From assembly GCF_000005505.3 (NCBI RefSeq), contig NC_016135.3, positions 24,336,613-24,400,612 of the forward strand: a stretch of 64,000 nt of DNA. The letters are read 5' to 3'. The position numbers and the translations under genes are program-made. The notes below the pieces were generated by a model. The model saw nothing but the letters and a program-made list of their open reading frames with translations, searched no databases and was not told the DNA's origin. Of this stretch, positions 22,101-34,967 are shown piece after piece. Every line of letters starts with the position of its first letter. The stretch's first letter is position 1. Origin of the DNA: Brachypodium distachyon (taxonomy: Eukaryota > Streptophyta > Magnoliopsida > Poales > Poaceae).

Positions 22101-24062
22101 GGTATCTTATTTACTTTAGACTCCATGTTTATCTTCACCGATACCTTTGTGGAATTCATGTTCTACTGTAACCAAATTTCCCCTTACCTTTTCAGGGTGT
22201 TCTGTGTGAAGTACACCTATGATGGAACCTATCTAGTTTCTGGCAGTGATGACACAAATCTTAGGCTGTGGAAATCTAAAGCTTCAGAACAACTTGGAGT
22301 TGTAAGTTCACTAACACCACACTAGTTTGCCAATTGCTGCTGTCTTGGTATGCATTGCCATGTGATTCAGCTCAACCTTTTGTGCAACCGGAAGCTAATT
22401 TTGGCAGGCACATGGTTTCTCATTGTCGATGCTCAATGAAGTAACATGATAACAACTGTCTTACTGACTTGGAGCTTGATTCCTTTTGATGTGGCAACAT
22501 CATATTCCACCACCAAACACAGATGGTGCACTTAATTAAGAATGGTAGACAACCATTAGAAAACATGATCCATACATGGCTAGTACCAGAATGGAAGAAC
22601 GGAAAATATAGAATCAGATGTATTGCATATTGGCTGTCTACAAGATAGCACAGTTTTGTGTTACATACATCATCATAGGCTCACGGTGCAGGCGTAAACT
22701 ATTTTCAGTGTGCAGTCCAATGTGTAGATAATCCATGGTTTCGAGGAAGTTTTATCATATGTTAGCACAATGAAAGCGAATGTCAGGCAACTGGTGATTG
22801 TTCCAGATTTCCTGGTGAAGACTGGAAAATAGTATTATTAGGTCAACTGGCACTCATTGGTGGTGATGACGATTTGAATTAATTCAACTTATAATCACTC
22901 CTGCCTTGTTGAAAATAGCCCTGAACGATTGGAAGTGGTTTTAGCTGCCAGGGTGGGCGATCCTTACAGAAACATTTAAACCCTTAATATGTGCTCCTAG
23001 GCCCAAATGTCAATTGCAGAGGGTGTTTTTCCAACTTTGCAGTGTAAGGTTACCAGAATAATTTCATTAGGTAGTCTGAATCATGGTTTTAAAGGCAACT
23101 CATCCCCTTCACAACTTTTAAATGCCTAAGGTATGTGGCGAGGCGATTTCATAGAGAAATCATAACTAGTATAGCAGCAAATCAGACCAGTAAATATATA
23201 TTTAATAATACACAAAGCAGAGTACTCCCTCTTCACAAAGAATGGCAGGCACGTATTTCAAGATTTTACTTTGACCAACAATTAGAGTAATGATTTGAGG
23301 ATTATGTACTACAAACGTTTATATCATTGGATTCGTATTTCAAAAACTTTTCCAAAGATATAAAATTTGTAACATAAAATCTATATAATACTATTGAATA
23401 TTGATCTAATCATTGGTCAAAGTTCGACCTCGAAAAACGTGGGCGCCATTCTTTGTGAAAAGGAGGGAGTATGACACTAGCAGCCAGCCACTAAACTAAT
23501 CAATTCTGTAAACAATGAGCATGCCTCCAATCAAATACGCAAATCATGGCATTAGAAAGTGCAAAAGACCGTGCATAATGCATGCACACTTCAGAACATA
23601 GCAGAGCGGGGAGAAACAGAGGAGAAAGCATCCTCTAGTCTTCTATTACACTAAGATGTTGGAAGGGTGTATGATTAGCTAATTTGTTCTGCAGATTCTT
23701 CCAAGGGAACGCAAAAAACAAGAATACCTAGATGCTGTCAAGGAGCGGTATAAGCACCTTCCGGAAATCAAGCGGATTGTCAGGTAAGCTACTATTTCTT
23801 GTCATAGGGAGCTTCTACTTGATGGATCATCTCAGTCTTTGTTCACCTTTTTTGCATCTATCATTTTGCTGACGTTGTGGGGATATTGTGTCACTGCAGG
23901 CATAGGCACTTGCCTAAGCCGATCTATAAGGCAGCCAACATAAGGCGTACGATGATCGAAGCAGAAAGCCGCAAAGAAGAAAGAAGGCGAGCGCATAGCG
24001 CACCTGGAAGCAGGCCTGTGCAGCCGTTCAGGAAGAGAAGACTCATCAAAGAAGTTGAGTAG
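16119..24062 (+). CDS. SOF1: SOF1/DCAF13-like WD40 protein, 18S rRNA processing
   Basis: Homologue of yeast Sof1 and human DCAF13 (WDSOF1), a nucleolar U3 snoRNP/SSU processome WD40 protein needed for 18S rRNA maturation. Seventeen exons join in frame to 452 residues: 16119-16184, 16715-16804, 16886-16997, 17500-17527, 17710-17808, 18091-18160, 18244-18278, 18369-18443, 18524-18619, 18836-18899, 20381-20434, 20616-20701, 21291-21351, 21442-21506, 22196-22301, 23695-23783, 23900-24062. It opens MRVKVISRSTDEFTRD. It contains FRNYDPALRSQEKAVEYTRA and LEKIFAKPFIGAMDGH, then WD repeats (IRLWDIAAR, VRLWKDP, QVDIWDHNR, LTLYDLR, VRIFQYN, LRLWKSKASEQLGV). The C-terminal Sof1 domain carries RHRHLPKPIYKAANIRRTM and a basic tail. 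All introns are GT-AG. Several introns are swollen by MITEs. No lesion found. Confidence 0.95.
19779..20036. mobile_element. Stowaway MITE interrupted by a nested element (SOF1 intron 10)
   Basis: TA-flanked ends CTCCCTCTGATCCATAATAA and ATTATGGATCGGACGGAG belong to one Stowaway element. Its centre (ATTTGGTGCAACTTTTGCAC then TAAATCTGAG) is split by a second MITE with different ends. Confidence 0.8.
19833..20000. mobile_element. Tourist-like (PIF/Harbinger) MITE nested in Stowaway
   Basis: 168 bp with terminal inverted repeats GGCTCAGTTTGGCATTGC and its partner (one mismatch), flanked by TAA at 19830-19832 and 20001-20003. A 3-bp TAA/TTA duplication is diagnostic for PIF/Harbinger-derived MITEs. 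Confidence 0.8.
20892..20988. mobile_element. Stowaway MITE (SOF1 intron 12)
   Basis: CTCCCTCCAATCCAAAATAA at the left and TTATTTTGGATCGGAGG at the right form inverted ends around a GAACTAAGATTAGTTC core. The right end has diverged (ggtcgta). Confidence 0.7.
23223..23471. mobile_element. Long Stowaway-type MITE (SOF1 intron 15)
   Basis: TA-flanked, about 249 bp. Terminal repeats CTCCCTCTTCACAAAGAATGG and CCATTCTTTGTGAAAAGGAGGGAG are inverted partners. The A+T-rich interior has no ORF. Confidence 0.75.
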
Positions 24063-25138
24063 GGTGGATCTGACTATCGCGAGGCCAAACAAGGATATAT
24101 TCCGGCACATTGTTTTGGTCAATTGCCAACCTCCACCCGATCATGGAGGCTGATATCTGACTTGAGATGTCCATGTTGCGCAAGGCAGGGTGAAATCGGA
24201 GATGTTTATGACGGTTGTAAGTGCTGGAGTTTTGCTTGCCCCTTTTATTTTTGTGTTGCATTATTTTGATATGTACAAACCTTACTGTCATGTACCAGAT
24301 TATTTTTGGAAAGGAAAAACTTGCTAGTCTATGAACTGAGTCTAGCATGGCTTGGCGTGCCAGGACAGAGATGCATACAATCGTTATACGTCCACGGCCG
24401 CAAATCTTATATGCACGATGCCATGTGGTAGCTCAATTACCAAGCACGCCAGCAACTATGATGTACGAGCAAGATCTCGTTAAAGTGATACATGTCGGGT
24501 GTTGCCTAAACTTGATGGTGACATTTTCACTGCTCAGGGACAAAATTAGAGGAATCCGTGAAGTCGGATGTAGGACGTCGGCTGTAACTGAATCCATGAT
24601 AGAAACAGAGTATCCTTGCTCTGCTGCTCCAATATCTGTGATCTCACAAAATTTGTCGGAAAAAATCCCTGATTATTTGTGCATACATATAGTTGCATAT
24701 TTATCCTTATCTCTTGTAGTATCGATTATTGCAGATGTTTATCACACATTTCACTACTGCATCAAACTCTCCACCCAGCACAAGCATAGCAAAACATATA
24801 ATTCCACAGTTTGCATTTTGCAAGGGCATTGCCGCAGGAGGATGCATACGCATGATGAAACCGCATATATTCATCAACTAATTATTCATCCTTGCATGTT
24901 ATTCATTTACCAGTCCAGTAATACAGGGATAAATAATGTATATATGTCGTTCCAACCATCTCGACAATATACACGCAACTCCCAGGCAGGCACTAACTCC
25001 CTCCACTCAACTATACGTGCAAATCCCAGATCTAATTCCTCCGTTTGTAGGAGCTGTCGTTGAACACTTGCATCTAGACTGAGGAAATCCCCAGATATAA
25101 TTCCTCCGTTTGCCGGAGCTCTTGTTGAACGCTTACAT
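24063..25138. other. Convergent 3' flanks of SOF1 and UAP
   Basis: About 1.1 kb between the two stop codons. It must contain both 3' UTRs. A long open frame on + (24347-25063) has no recognisable domain and odd composition, so I do not call it. A short direct duplication is visible: 25028-25077 and 25093-25141 share ATCTAATTCCTCCGTTTG-type text followed by TTGAACxCTTxCATCTAGA. Confidence 0.45.
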
Positions 25139-28100
25139 CTAGAATGAGATCTCACTGGGCGCGTGGAATGTCCGCCCTCGGCAGATCGCCTCCAGGTTTT
25201 CGCCGGCGTAGGAGCTCAGCGGAGAAACCTCCACGCCTGCAAGCAGAAGGGATCATGAGATTGATAGTTTCTGGGTACATGAAACAAGAGGGAATTTACC
25301 TGTCATATACAAGGGCACTGAATGCGTCAGGAAGCCGCCAGCAGCAACTACCCATCTGCTTTGGAGACGAAGCAGCATTAGTTTGGCGCTATCAGGGGTG
25401 TCATAAGTTGCACCGTTAGCGTTCTTCACCGGTGCAAATTCCTCTTCACGCGAAACCTGGATTTTCGGAGAGGCAACAGAGTGAGTTTCTCCTGCTCTTG
25501 ACACAAAAAGGAAAGGAGAAGACAAAGATGGAACAGAAAATTGCTAGCTGGCTCAAAAACAGAACCTCGAAAAGTGTTGTGGATGGGGAGTAAGTGAAGG
25601 CGTCAAATATGAACTGTTCAAGCTTCAGGCCCATTGTGCACCCATGAATGGAAGGTATCTTCTTCTCGGCAAGATGGTAACTAGACACCAAGTTTCTAAA
25701 TGTCAGGTGCTAGAACAGATCATGGTAATCATCTAATATTAACACCAAACGTGCAAAGTTTGGAGAGGGTGCAAGCATAACAAATTCATAATGCAAAGGA
25801 TTCAAATTGGATGTGAACACTCACACACTGTCCTTTTCAAGGCTGTTTGCCACTTGATTCAGAAAGTCCAACGTGAACATATGCAAGCACACCTGAAAAG
25901 GGACAGATGTTGTGTATTTGTCATGCTTCCTAATGAGCAGATTGAGGGAAAGAGTAACAGTCTAAGGATAGAAACATACGTTGCTCCAACAATAACGAAG
26001 GCGTCCTGTTGATTGATTAATTTCCGTAGTCATAGCCGCATCCATTTCACTATACTCTACCACAGAAAGAGGTCCGCCACGACCCCGTTGAACAAACACT
26101 CCTACATTCTCTTGTGGATAAGCCTGTTCAGCATAAAATGGGCGGTCATCAAGTGCATAGCCTCAGTAGATGGTAATGCACCAACTGATGGAGCATGAGA
26201 CGTCTGACTGTACCTTCCTAACAACCTTTGCAGCAGAAGATACACCTTTTTCTATGAAGTAGCCTAGGAATGTTGGATCTGCAACACGAACCTGGATGCA
26301 AGACATCGATTAGTGACTGATGAGGTGCAAAAATCAGATGGTATCTCAAAATGCATGTCCCTCACCAGTGCGTTATCAACTCCGTAGCAATCTACATATT
26401 TTACACCCCGTGCAGACATATCTTCAAGCAACTTCTTAGACTTCAGGGCTGTGAGATGTTACAGTGGTAAAAATTAAGCATCTGGAATGATCATGTCATA
26501 GTAATACTAATACAAGATTCATAACTGTTCCATATTTATGGGGGATTACCGGAATAAACTCCTCCATTGCCGTCAGGAGCCTTTGCTACCTGGTTTCAAC
26601 AGATCATGTAAAAAGAATGCAGCATTTAGCATCTTGTATGCAATAACTTTGTAGGTATAAATATTGAATTAAAACCCTGTAATAAAATAAGATGCAAGAT
26701 GGTACCTTGTATGGCGTCTCCATAATATATCTGCCATCAGCAGAAATGCATGGAAGGGTGCCTTGTTGGAAAAATGTCACCTGACAAGAAAATGTTCAGG
26801 CCTCACTATTAAAGGTAACTCTTACTAGTGAAATATTTAACGCAATAGAGGATTTTGTAGTTCTTACTTGTTCAGCCTCTAAGCCAAAATATTTACGGCT
26901 CTCGAAGAATTTGCGTGTGACATCATCAGTGAAGGGGCTGGTCATTATATACCAGTGGATTGGTAAAATGTTACCAGGAGCTACAATTAAGTTTAAAGTT
27001 CAGGATAAGTATGTGAAGTAAAGAAGAAATAAATAAACTAGAGGTTTGAGATTAAAAGACATTACTATCGCTAGATTGAGCAGCCAACTTTTGAACACAC
27101 AAAATGCGTTCAGCTTGGAGTTGGAAAAGTGATTTTCCAGATGGAAGTCCAATATCTGAAGGTTAAAATGAGGGGTCAAAAACAAATAACGGTCCGTGTA
27201 AAAGCAGAACTGTACTTGGAATTATCAGCTAAGAGCAATTACACAGTAATAAGGATGAACAATGATACAACACTAGATATAGTAATAATAAATACTCGCT
27301 CCGTCCCAAATTAAGTGACGTGGATTTGTATAGATTCGTATACAAATCCACATCAGTTATTTTGGGACGGAGGAGTACATATTTTCTTGCCGTTCTGATT
27401 AAATGCCAATACATACAGCTGATGTACCAAAAGAAAATTCCGGTACTATGTACATTTCCATGTCTTAAAAAGAGGGAGCATAACACCACACATATGCAGT
27501 TACAAGAATTGAAGTGGAATCAACTTACTGAAACATCCCTTGGGATCGGAGCTTCCAAGCCGAGTTCCCTACGCACAACATGAGAATAAATCAGGTCATA
27601 TAAGTGTAATGCTTCCCATTGAGCTATACAAAGAAGACCAATATCATACAATAAGATGTGGAGTTGTCTGCTTCATTAACTTGAAAGAAAGGAGTTTGCT
27701 TCATCAGATTACCTGACCACCAGCCAAAAGTACAATGGCCAGCTTCCCCTCTGAAATGGCTCTCAGCCCCCTCTTCCACCACCGTTCTTTGTCCTCTGGA
27801 GACCTCTCCTCCACCCTCGAGACACTGGATTCCGGCACGGGCTCGATCGCGGGCAGTAAAAAGCCTGTGCTTAGCAGGAAGACATACCACATTAACTAAG
27901 ATACACTAGGCATGGCGTTCTTCAGTGGAATGATGCATATTTGTTCAGCTGGGAGAACAACCTTGTGATCCAAGGGAGCGTCGAATGATCCGATCAATCC
28001 TTGAAAGATCTAGACTCTGCAATATAGTGTGGAACAACATGTCCATCAGTTACTGTCAAAATGGTGTAAAGATAATGCTGCAAATTTCGCTTTTGATAAG

Positions 28101-28672
28101 GATCACAGGCGAGCTGAGGATCCAAAGGCTCCAACTGAATACGATAAACTGATGGTAATTTGACTGTTTTTTCCAAATCCTCATCTTGTCCACCAACCTT
28201 AGCAACACTTGCAACTCAAAATAAAACCAAATCAGCTCTCCGTGGAGAATTCCAGCTTACAACAAAATGAAGAAGCAGAATTCCAACTCAAAACGGAATT
28301 CGTTCTCATAATTCAGACGCAAGAAAGCTCGTGCTCGTCCTTAACAAACAGAACAAAATAATACTACTCGAAACAAAAACATTTGCCGACAGTACGAACG
28401 CGAGAGAAAAAGGAAACTCATATCCGGAACGGAAATCCCAAGGCCAAAACCAAATCCTTTTCCGGCCAACCGCGAAATGAAAGCGCATTGGGGCTGACCT
28501 CGATGTCCCGGACGAGGAGGTCCCGTTCCTCGGGCAAGAGCTCGTCCCAGAGCGCGAACGCGCCCTCCTGCCCGTAGTCCTTCATCCTCTCCAGCAGCGC
28601 CTGCGGCGGCGCCGCCCCCCACCTACCCACAGGCCCCACCGGCGACGCCGAACCCACCAGCATCTCCTTCAT
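25139..28672 (-). CDS. UAP1: UDP-N-acetylglucosamine pyrophosphorylase (UAP), frameshifted
   Basis: This cytosolic enzyme makes UDP-GlcNAc from UTP and GlcNAc-1-phosphate. Fifteen - strand exons: 28499-28672, 27962-28016, 27713-27864, 27529-27568, 27066-27155, 26868-26980, 26706-26780, 26550-26589, 26366-26448, 26214-26291, 25980-26124, 25825-25892, 25566-25680, 25300-25456, 25139-25236. The nucleotide-binding motif LLAGGQGTRLGSSDPKGCF spans exons 3-4, followed by NIGLPSGKSLFQLQAERI, PDGNGGVYSALKSKKLL, VDCYGVDNALVRVADP and IHGCTMGLKLEQF, ending APSEISF. Total length is 1483 nt, one more than a multiple of three. The extra base is an A in exon 11 near 26100 (GTAGGAAGTG where family members need GTAGGAGTG, coding VGVFVQRGRGG). 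The current frame hits a stop 17 codons later. Ignoring that base gives 493 residues, the normal plant length. ATG 28672 is preferred; 28702 is an in-frame alternative. Confidence 0.92.
27293..27377. mobile_element. Stowaway MITE (UAP intron 4)
   Basis: 85 bp, TA-flanked. CTCGCTCCGTCCCAAATTAA and TTATTTTGGGACGGAGGAG are inverted ends, and the centre GATTTGTATAGATTCGTATAC pairs with its partner to make one long hairpin. Confidence 0.8.
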
Positions 28673-31600
28673 CCTCTCCCTCTTCAACCGCAAACACAAC
28701 AAGAAGAATTGGAAGAGAAGCAGCGGCGGCAGCAGAGCAGCTGCAAGAAGAGAGGGGACGAGAGATCCGTGATTGGGTAATGATGCTCAGTGGCTGGCAG
28801 TGGCAGAGAGAGCCAGCTCGGATCGTTCTCTTCCTCTGGTGGTCTGGTCTGGTCGCCGGAGTGTGGGCCGCCCGCGGGTTATATACCATGGGCGCGTGCG
28901 TGATGCCTGTGCTGTGTGCGGCGCGGCATCCGGGGCAGGGCAGGTGTCTCTTTCTCCCTGGATTCTTGATTGGAGCTGGTAGCCTTGGCGTAGATACAAA
29001 CGGACGCCATGCCATGGCACGCCAACGCACACCATTTGGTTGTTACTGCTTGCTTACTGTCGATCTCCATGTCACAATTTTTGTCTCTCATCATCTCATG
29101 GCTATTTTGAAAGAAGAAGATTATTGTTCCTGTTTTTGATTCGATGGACCTATTTATCTTGTCAGAAAAGGCATGATATGGTTATCCTATATTTCTTCAG
29201 TTTTATGTGCCTCCAAAGTATATGAACAGATGAAAGCTGAAGTTTTTCCAGTAATAGTGGCAACATTGTTGGACACAAATACATGAACAAGTGCATGCAG
29301 TGTCCTTTCCCAGTCCTATCCAAAGCCGCGTGTTCCATTTCGGCAGCACGTACGTTGTTGTTTTCAGGCATTTGATCCTACATTTGTTCTTGCCGTATGG
29401 GAAATGCAGAGAGATGCTCTCTCCATATGAGAGTTCCTGGTGCTGTGTGGTGTCCCATCTTCCCATTCATTCATTCATGACCAGACCTACTACTACCTCT
29501 TTATCGCAATGGAAGTTGATCTGTGCTCACGCTTTACTTTGCATTCATGCTTCTGATGGCCCGCTTGTTACTACCCTTAACTGGCATGCATCAATGCAGG
29601 CCAAGAACAGGAAAACGTATTGTGTGGAGTTGTTGTGCAAACTCTCACTAGTACATCAGTACAGTTCGGTATACTACATTGCATGGCAAGTGATGTGGAG
29701 AATCTCTAGTTATAGTATAGATTAAGCTTCTGAATGACACTACTAGTTAACAAGAAATGCGTATTTTTTTTTAGGTGACAACGGGAAGTTAACACATTTC
29801 GCCGAGGACCATTTCGACAGGAGATACTCAGATACAGGATCACCTCTCTGAAGAATATACTGAAGCATGCAATTGGGTAATTACAAATTTTCAAGGTACA
29901 GGTTAGTTGGTGAATGAAAGTCAATATAGATCCCAGCTTAAATCGATTAAACTCAGTAGTACTTTTGTAACTATGGCTATATACTAGAAGAAAAGTCATT
30001 CCACTCCACTCCAGGCAGTGAAAGCTACCTAGAAACCGATCACCGACAGGCCAAAACCTGCCAGATGAGAAAGGCTTGAATTCCAAGTTAGGTTGCCGTT
30101 CGATCTAAACCCAAAAAATAAAGGCACTGGCACTTTGATATTTTGTCTTTGGCCTGGCCGATCCACTAGCTAGCGCTGTAGCTTTTACAGATCTCTTTTC
30201 TGTCGCTGCCTGCCTGCCTGCATGTATATATATTTATGATTTGCAGGTGCTTGCAGCTCACTCAAGAGACTTAACATAACAGATCGAGCCATCCATTGTA
30301 CATGATGTGAAGATGCGAACCAAACGGCTTGGTGACGCGTCACTCGGCCGTGAAGAAGACGGGAGACCATGCGTTCGATCGCCCGAAAGAAAAGCACTTT
30401 TAAGTTTCTTGGTTTTCTGTAAACTGGAAAGGAGAGAGAGCAGATGTACCAACCAACGCCGGGCTGGCCTGTTACCTGCAGAAACAGAAATGAATGGAAA
30501 CGAACGACGGTAGATCGATCAGGCTGGAAAAGGGAAACCCGCGTGCTGGCCTGGTGTTCTTTGTTGCCCTGCGAGCACGCAAGCATTGGGCATTGGCACA
30601 TTGGCACGGGGAGACGAGACTTAATTGGGTTTTGGAATCCATCGGAGAAATTAAGAGAGAACGACATTAAGTTCATGATATATGCCCGGAATAAGGTATG
30701 CTTGTTCCTCAAAAAAACAAGTTATTATGCTTTAAAATTGCTTGCAGGACTTTCTCTTTTTGTCGGTACAATCTATATTGTCCTCTAAAAAAAATCTGTA
30801 TTGTCGGAGCTTTTCCTACAGGTTTTCTTCAAAACAAATATGCTTAAAAAAATTTAAATTCTGAAAAGAAATAAAACTTTTATTGTCGGTTTACCCTCGT
30901 AATGAAAATGGGCTGGGAAACACCGGACCTGTCGGCCTTATCGACGATAGTTGGTGTTGGTTCCTACTTCCTACTTTCTTTTATGCCGTCATGGCAAGCT
31001 TTAGCACTTGCCATCGATCTGGTGCACTGACTAGTCAGCTCTCATCATCAAAGTATTGTTCACGGGTCTCAAGTCGCTGTCATGCAAGCTAAAAACATGT
31101 AGTATAGCTGCAACAGACCTGACGTCCCAACTAGAAAACCTGCTGCTTGGTTAATTAACGTTAACTAACCACCAAACGAATATTCTTTGCGATTATTGTT
31201 AACGATTTTAGGAAGGATCTGAAAGGATAAGTGTAGATGAACACTGAACCCTAACCTAAAAGTCTGTTTTTTTTTTGTCTAGATCTGAAGATAAATATCA
31301 GGTTCTTCAGGTTTGATCCTACAGAAGTTTTAGCCATTTTGGCAACAGTTAGGAACCGGTTTTCCTGGATCTCTGATGGTGCCTGGTTGTGATCACACTT
31401 TCTGGTCTCCGTGTTGCAAATTGTGGCCAGTTCTGCGCTGCAAAATAGTAGTCTCACAAGCCAAGGAAAATATTTCCAAACCACATACAAGTCACAATTT
31501 TTTTGTAGTGTCGGCGTACCAGAAATTAAGTGTAACATTTTTCTACCTACAAAGAAGAAATTTACAACCAAAATTTTACAACTGAACTAGAGCAAGTAAA

Positions 31601-32771
31601 AAAAAGAAATGGCTAGTTGCTAGCTAAAAGGCACTCTCGATTTGGAAGCATCATGTAGGCCTGTACTATAACATACCCAGAGAATATGCCTGATTAGTGC
31701 TGTTGATTAGCACATTATTCTGTTAAAAGCTGCATCTTATCATGAGATAGCATTGATATTGGGAATTGGGATCATATATTACTATCAGGCAGAATCTCTA
31801 GCCTACTATGGCAGCTGCAACTTGAGTGAGCAAACTAGCAATCATGGACTAATTTTAACCTGCATACTGCATTTGGGAAGCCTTGTCAGCTTTGCTTGCA
31901 CTATCTATGAAACTTTTAAGTAGATGAGGTACTACTTGAGTACCTGTACTGATGATAAAGTGCCAGCAGGAAGTCCTGCATCATTACAAGACCATACCCG
32001 ATGGAAGATTTTCAATTGATAAAGCCCAACAAAGGGCAGCACATCAAATTTAATTTCCAGGGGAACTTTGAATTCTTATCTCACAATGCAAGTTAGTGTG
32101 TGGACCTCTCAGAACAGCAAATTCTTTTGCTGTCTGATTACTGGTCTGGGAATAGTCCAAGGACCACAGGTACAGATTAGATCAGTGATCTGTACTTCAT
32201 GGCATCCAATGCATATCCCCATTTCCCCAACAACTGGTGTAGGCATCACCAATTATTACCCAACCAGTGTACATGCGAAGCCAAACCAAACTGAGAAACA
32301 GAACACAAGATGCCAGCCACACTGAAGTACTTCAAGAATCAATGAAGAGAGTGGTACAACACAAGTTCGCAACAACATTTGATACTCCATCAAAAGAGAG
32401 ATCCAGGACCAGTAGAACAGAAACCAAATTCAGGCATAACTTAGTTCAATTCACTTACAGGCCCTAATAAACCGGAAGGGCTTTTTGCAGACAGAGTGAA
32501 ACCCCAGCCATGAAAATCAGGGGGTTTCTTGGCACTTTCAGCATCTCTATCTGCTAACCACACAACAAAAGGGTTACTAGTCAGCTTACTACACAAATTC
32601 AAAAGTTTTGTCAAGTCTAGCTTATGATTGGTAATATTAGCACTACTACAGTTACAACAAGATACAGTCTTTTTCACAACATGCATCCTTGTCGATGTAC
32701 CTAACGATGAGCGCTAGAAGACTAAAGGATTTATTCTTATTTGCATTTGTTGCATATTTCCCAGATGGTGT
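28673..32771. other. Gene-free region between UAP and MBD
   Basis: 28673-28900 is the GC-rich UAP 5' leader and promoter. From 29000 to about 32440 the DNA is AT-rich, with many short open frames on both strands but no domain, no coherent splice pattern and no MITE pair I could close. The last few hundred bases before 32772 are probably the MBD 3' UTR. Confidence 0.45.
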
Positions 32772-34967
32772 TCACTGGGGAGGGAACCAACCAGTGCTGT
32801 AGAGCTTATCTGACGGCCTTGGCATTGGCAGCCTGACACGGTCAACTTGTGCGTGGTTCTTTCTAGTGCCATCATAGGTGGAAGAGGAACAATTGGGTGC
32901 CGTCCCTTTGTTCAAGTCCTGTGGTGGAAGGAAGTAGTTTGGGATAGCTAGATTGTTGTCAAGAACAGGGATATCACTTGTAAGAGTCTTGAATGCAAAC
33001 TCAAGGCATGGGTCTGACCAGATACTTCGAAAAAGCAAAGATAGGGAAGAGCCAGGCATAGCATCAGCTGTTTCAACGAGTCCAACCTGTTGTGGTGGAA
33101 TATGTAACTCAGCAGGAGCATTTTGGCATCCAACATTTGTTAAAGTGCATGCAACAGATCCTCCAAGTATTTGTTCAGGAACTGAAGGATACTTGACTTC
33201 AGTATTTGCACTTGTGCTATGGGCTCCATCTTTCTTCTGAGAAAGTAAAGAGGAAACAGACTTTGATTTAGGATCTTTGACCTGCTTAGGTGGTAACTGA
33301 TCGGCGATATCTGTCCGTGTGCGGACAAGTGCGTCTCTAGGCACATTATTCGCTTCCTGGTTAATCTTCATTGCAGTTAAACGAGGTGATGCTCGAAGAG
33401 GTGCAGTGATTTGTTTCACAGGTTTAGTTTTCTGCTTCTTTTCCCTGGGTTTCTTCTCCACATTTGCTTCTTCTCTCGGAGAAGATTCATGCTCCAGAGA
33501 CTGATTGCTCTTTCTTGCCTTCTGAAGCTCTAACTCTGTCACCTCCCCTTTGGATACACCCTTAGGCTCTGATGATGGCATGTTTTTAGAATTCCCTCTA
33601 ATCTCTGGATTATAATCATGAGCAGTATCCATCTGGCTGTTACCTGATAGTCGTCCGACCTGTATATTTCAGAATAAAGGCTATAAGATGGTGTGCAGTA
33701 ATTGTTACAAATGGAAAACAATAGTAGCCCTTGCAATTCGCCCATCTACAGTACAAGCAAAATCCGAGGGCACTGGTAGATGGGCACCACTCTCAGGTAC
33801 TTGATGAAGAGTCTAAGATATTTTTGTACTGTTCATAAAAACAACGATGTTGGCGTTTAGGTCAGGATGGGAAATTTAGTAAGTAGCCGGAGTGTGGCAT
33901 TCACAAGTTAAGAATTTGCAAGCCCCTGTTTCTCCTATATCTCAAAATAGTATTATTTCAATGAGCACGGCTGTTCTAGCAAATTATCACAATTTTGTAG
34001 GTGCATCAGAAATAAGTTTTCTTTTTTCACTCAGCAAGAAAATAATTTTGTTTTATCCTAGAAGTCATGTAATAAGACCTAAAATACGTTTTTTGCATCG
34101 TTTTACTTTGCTGATTGAATAATGTAGCTGGCACAATATTTTTTTGACTGAATGGGTGAAGGACTGGGGGAGGAAACATGTTGAAAGGGTGAAACAAGAA
34201 ATGCCACATGGGAAGGGACATACATCATGAGATTGGTTCCTTGCAATCTGAAGGTCCTCAGTTTTTCTCTTGATTGGCGTCACAACACAGTTACTGATAT
34301 CTTGAGATTCGATGTAGCGGTAAACATCCTTCAGAGAACGAAATTCATAGCTATTGGTAGGATCAATGTAGAACTGTTGAGATAAAATGATTAGATCAGT
34401 TACAACTACAAAACAGAGGGTAGGATGGGAAAAGAAACTGTATGATGTCATACCATCATGTGTCAAAACTAGATATTAAAGCTATTGCAAAAAAAATAAT
34501 CAATTACTTGTTATCTAGAATCTACATAACTCAATCAATAAGAAAACATAAAGCCCTGTAACTTGTTTTAAACCAAGCATTTGTTTTTCTTAGATCATTA
34601 ACAACAAAAAATTTAGATCTTTGTAGATTTCTTTGTGGAAGCAAGAGGCATCAGACTGAAACATGAAGGCATCAAGTTAAAATATTTTCAAAATTTCAAC
34701 CAAGGAAACTACTACAGTTTACCTTGTCTCCCCTGATCCTAGATCCAGGTCGACTCTTTCTAGGCCTGCATCCTTTCGACCAACCATCAGGTAACCCCTC
34801 TCCGGCAGGCTCAATCTTGCTATCAACCTAAGCAGGCAAGTAGGAAGTAGGAGTTAAGCAAACTTGCCAAATAAAATAGAAAAGGATGAGCCTGAAGTTT
34901 CCATTACCATGACAGTCGGTTTTGCCCCATTTGGCGTTGCAGGATGAGATCCCTCACTTGAACTCAT
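32772..34967 (-). CDS. Methyl-CpG-binding domain (MBD) protein
   Basis: A nuclear protein with one plant-type MBD. Four exons (34908-34967, 34723-34827, 34224-34373, 32772-33659) join to 400 residues. The MBD runs from about residue 30 to 75: GLPDGWSKGCRPRKSRPGSR, then DKFYIDPTNSYEFRSLKDVY across the exon 2/3 junction. Plant MBDs differ in whether they bind methylated DNA; this sequence alone does not settle that. The large last exon is low-complexity, rich in Lys/Glu/Ser, with basic runs (KKPREKKQKTK) that could act as nuclear localisation signals. A conserved C-terminal block (RSIWSDPCLEFAFKTLTSDI) is known from several grass MBD proteins. The start MSSSEGSHPATPNG is the first in-frame ATG. 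Confidence 0.85.

Noticed and set aside
24347..25063. 238-codon open frame between SOF1 and UAP
   Set aside because: No recognisable domain, no splice context, and it lies over the two expected 3' UTRs.
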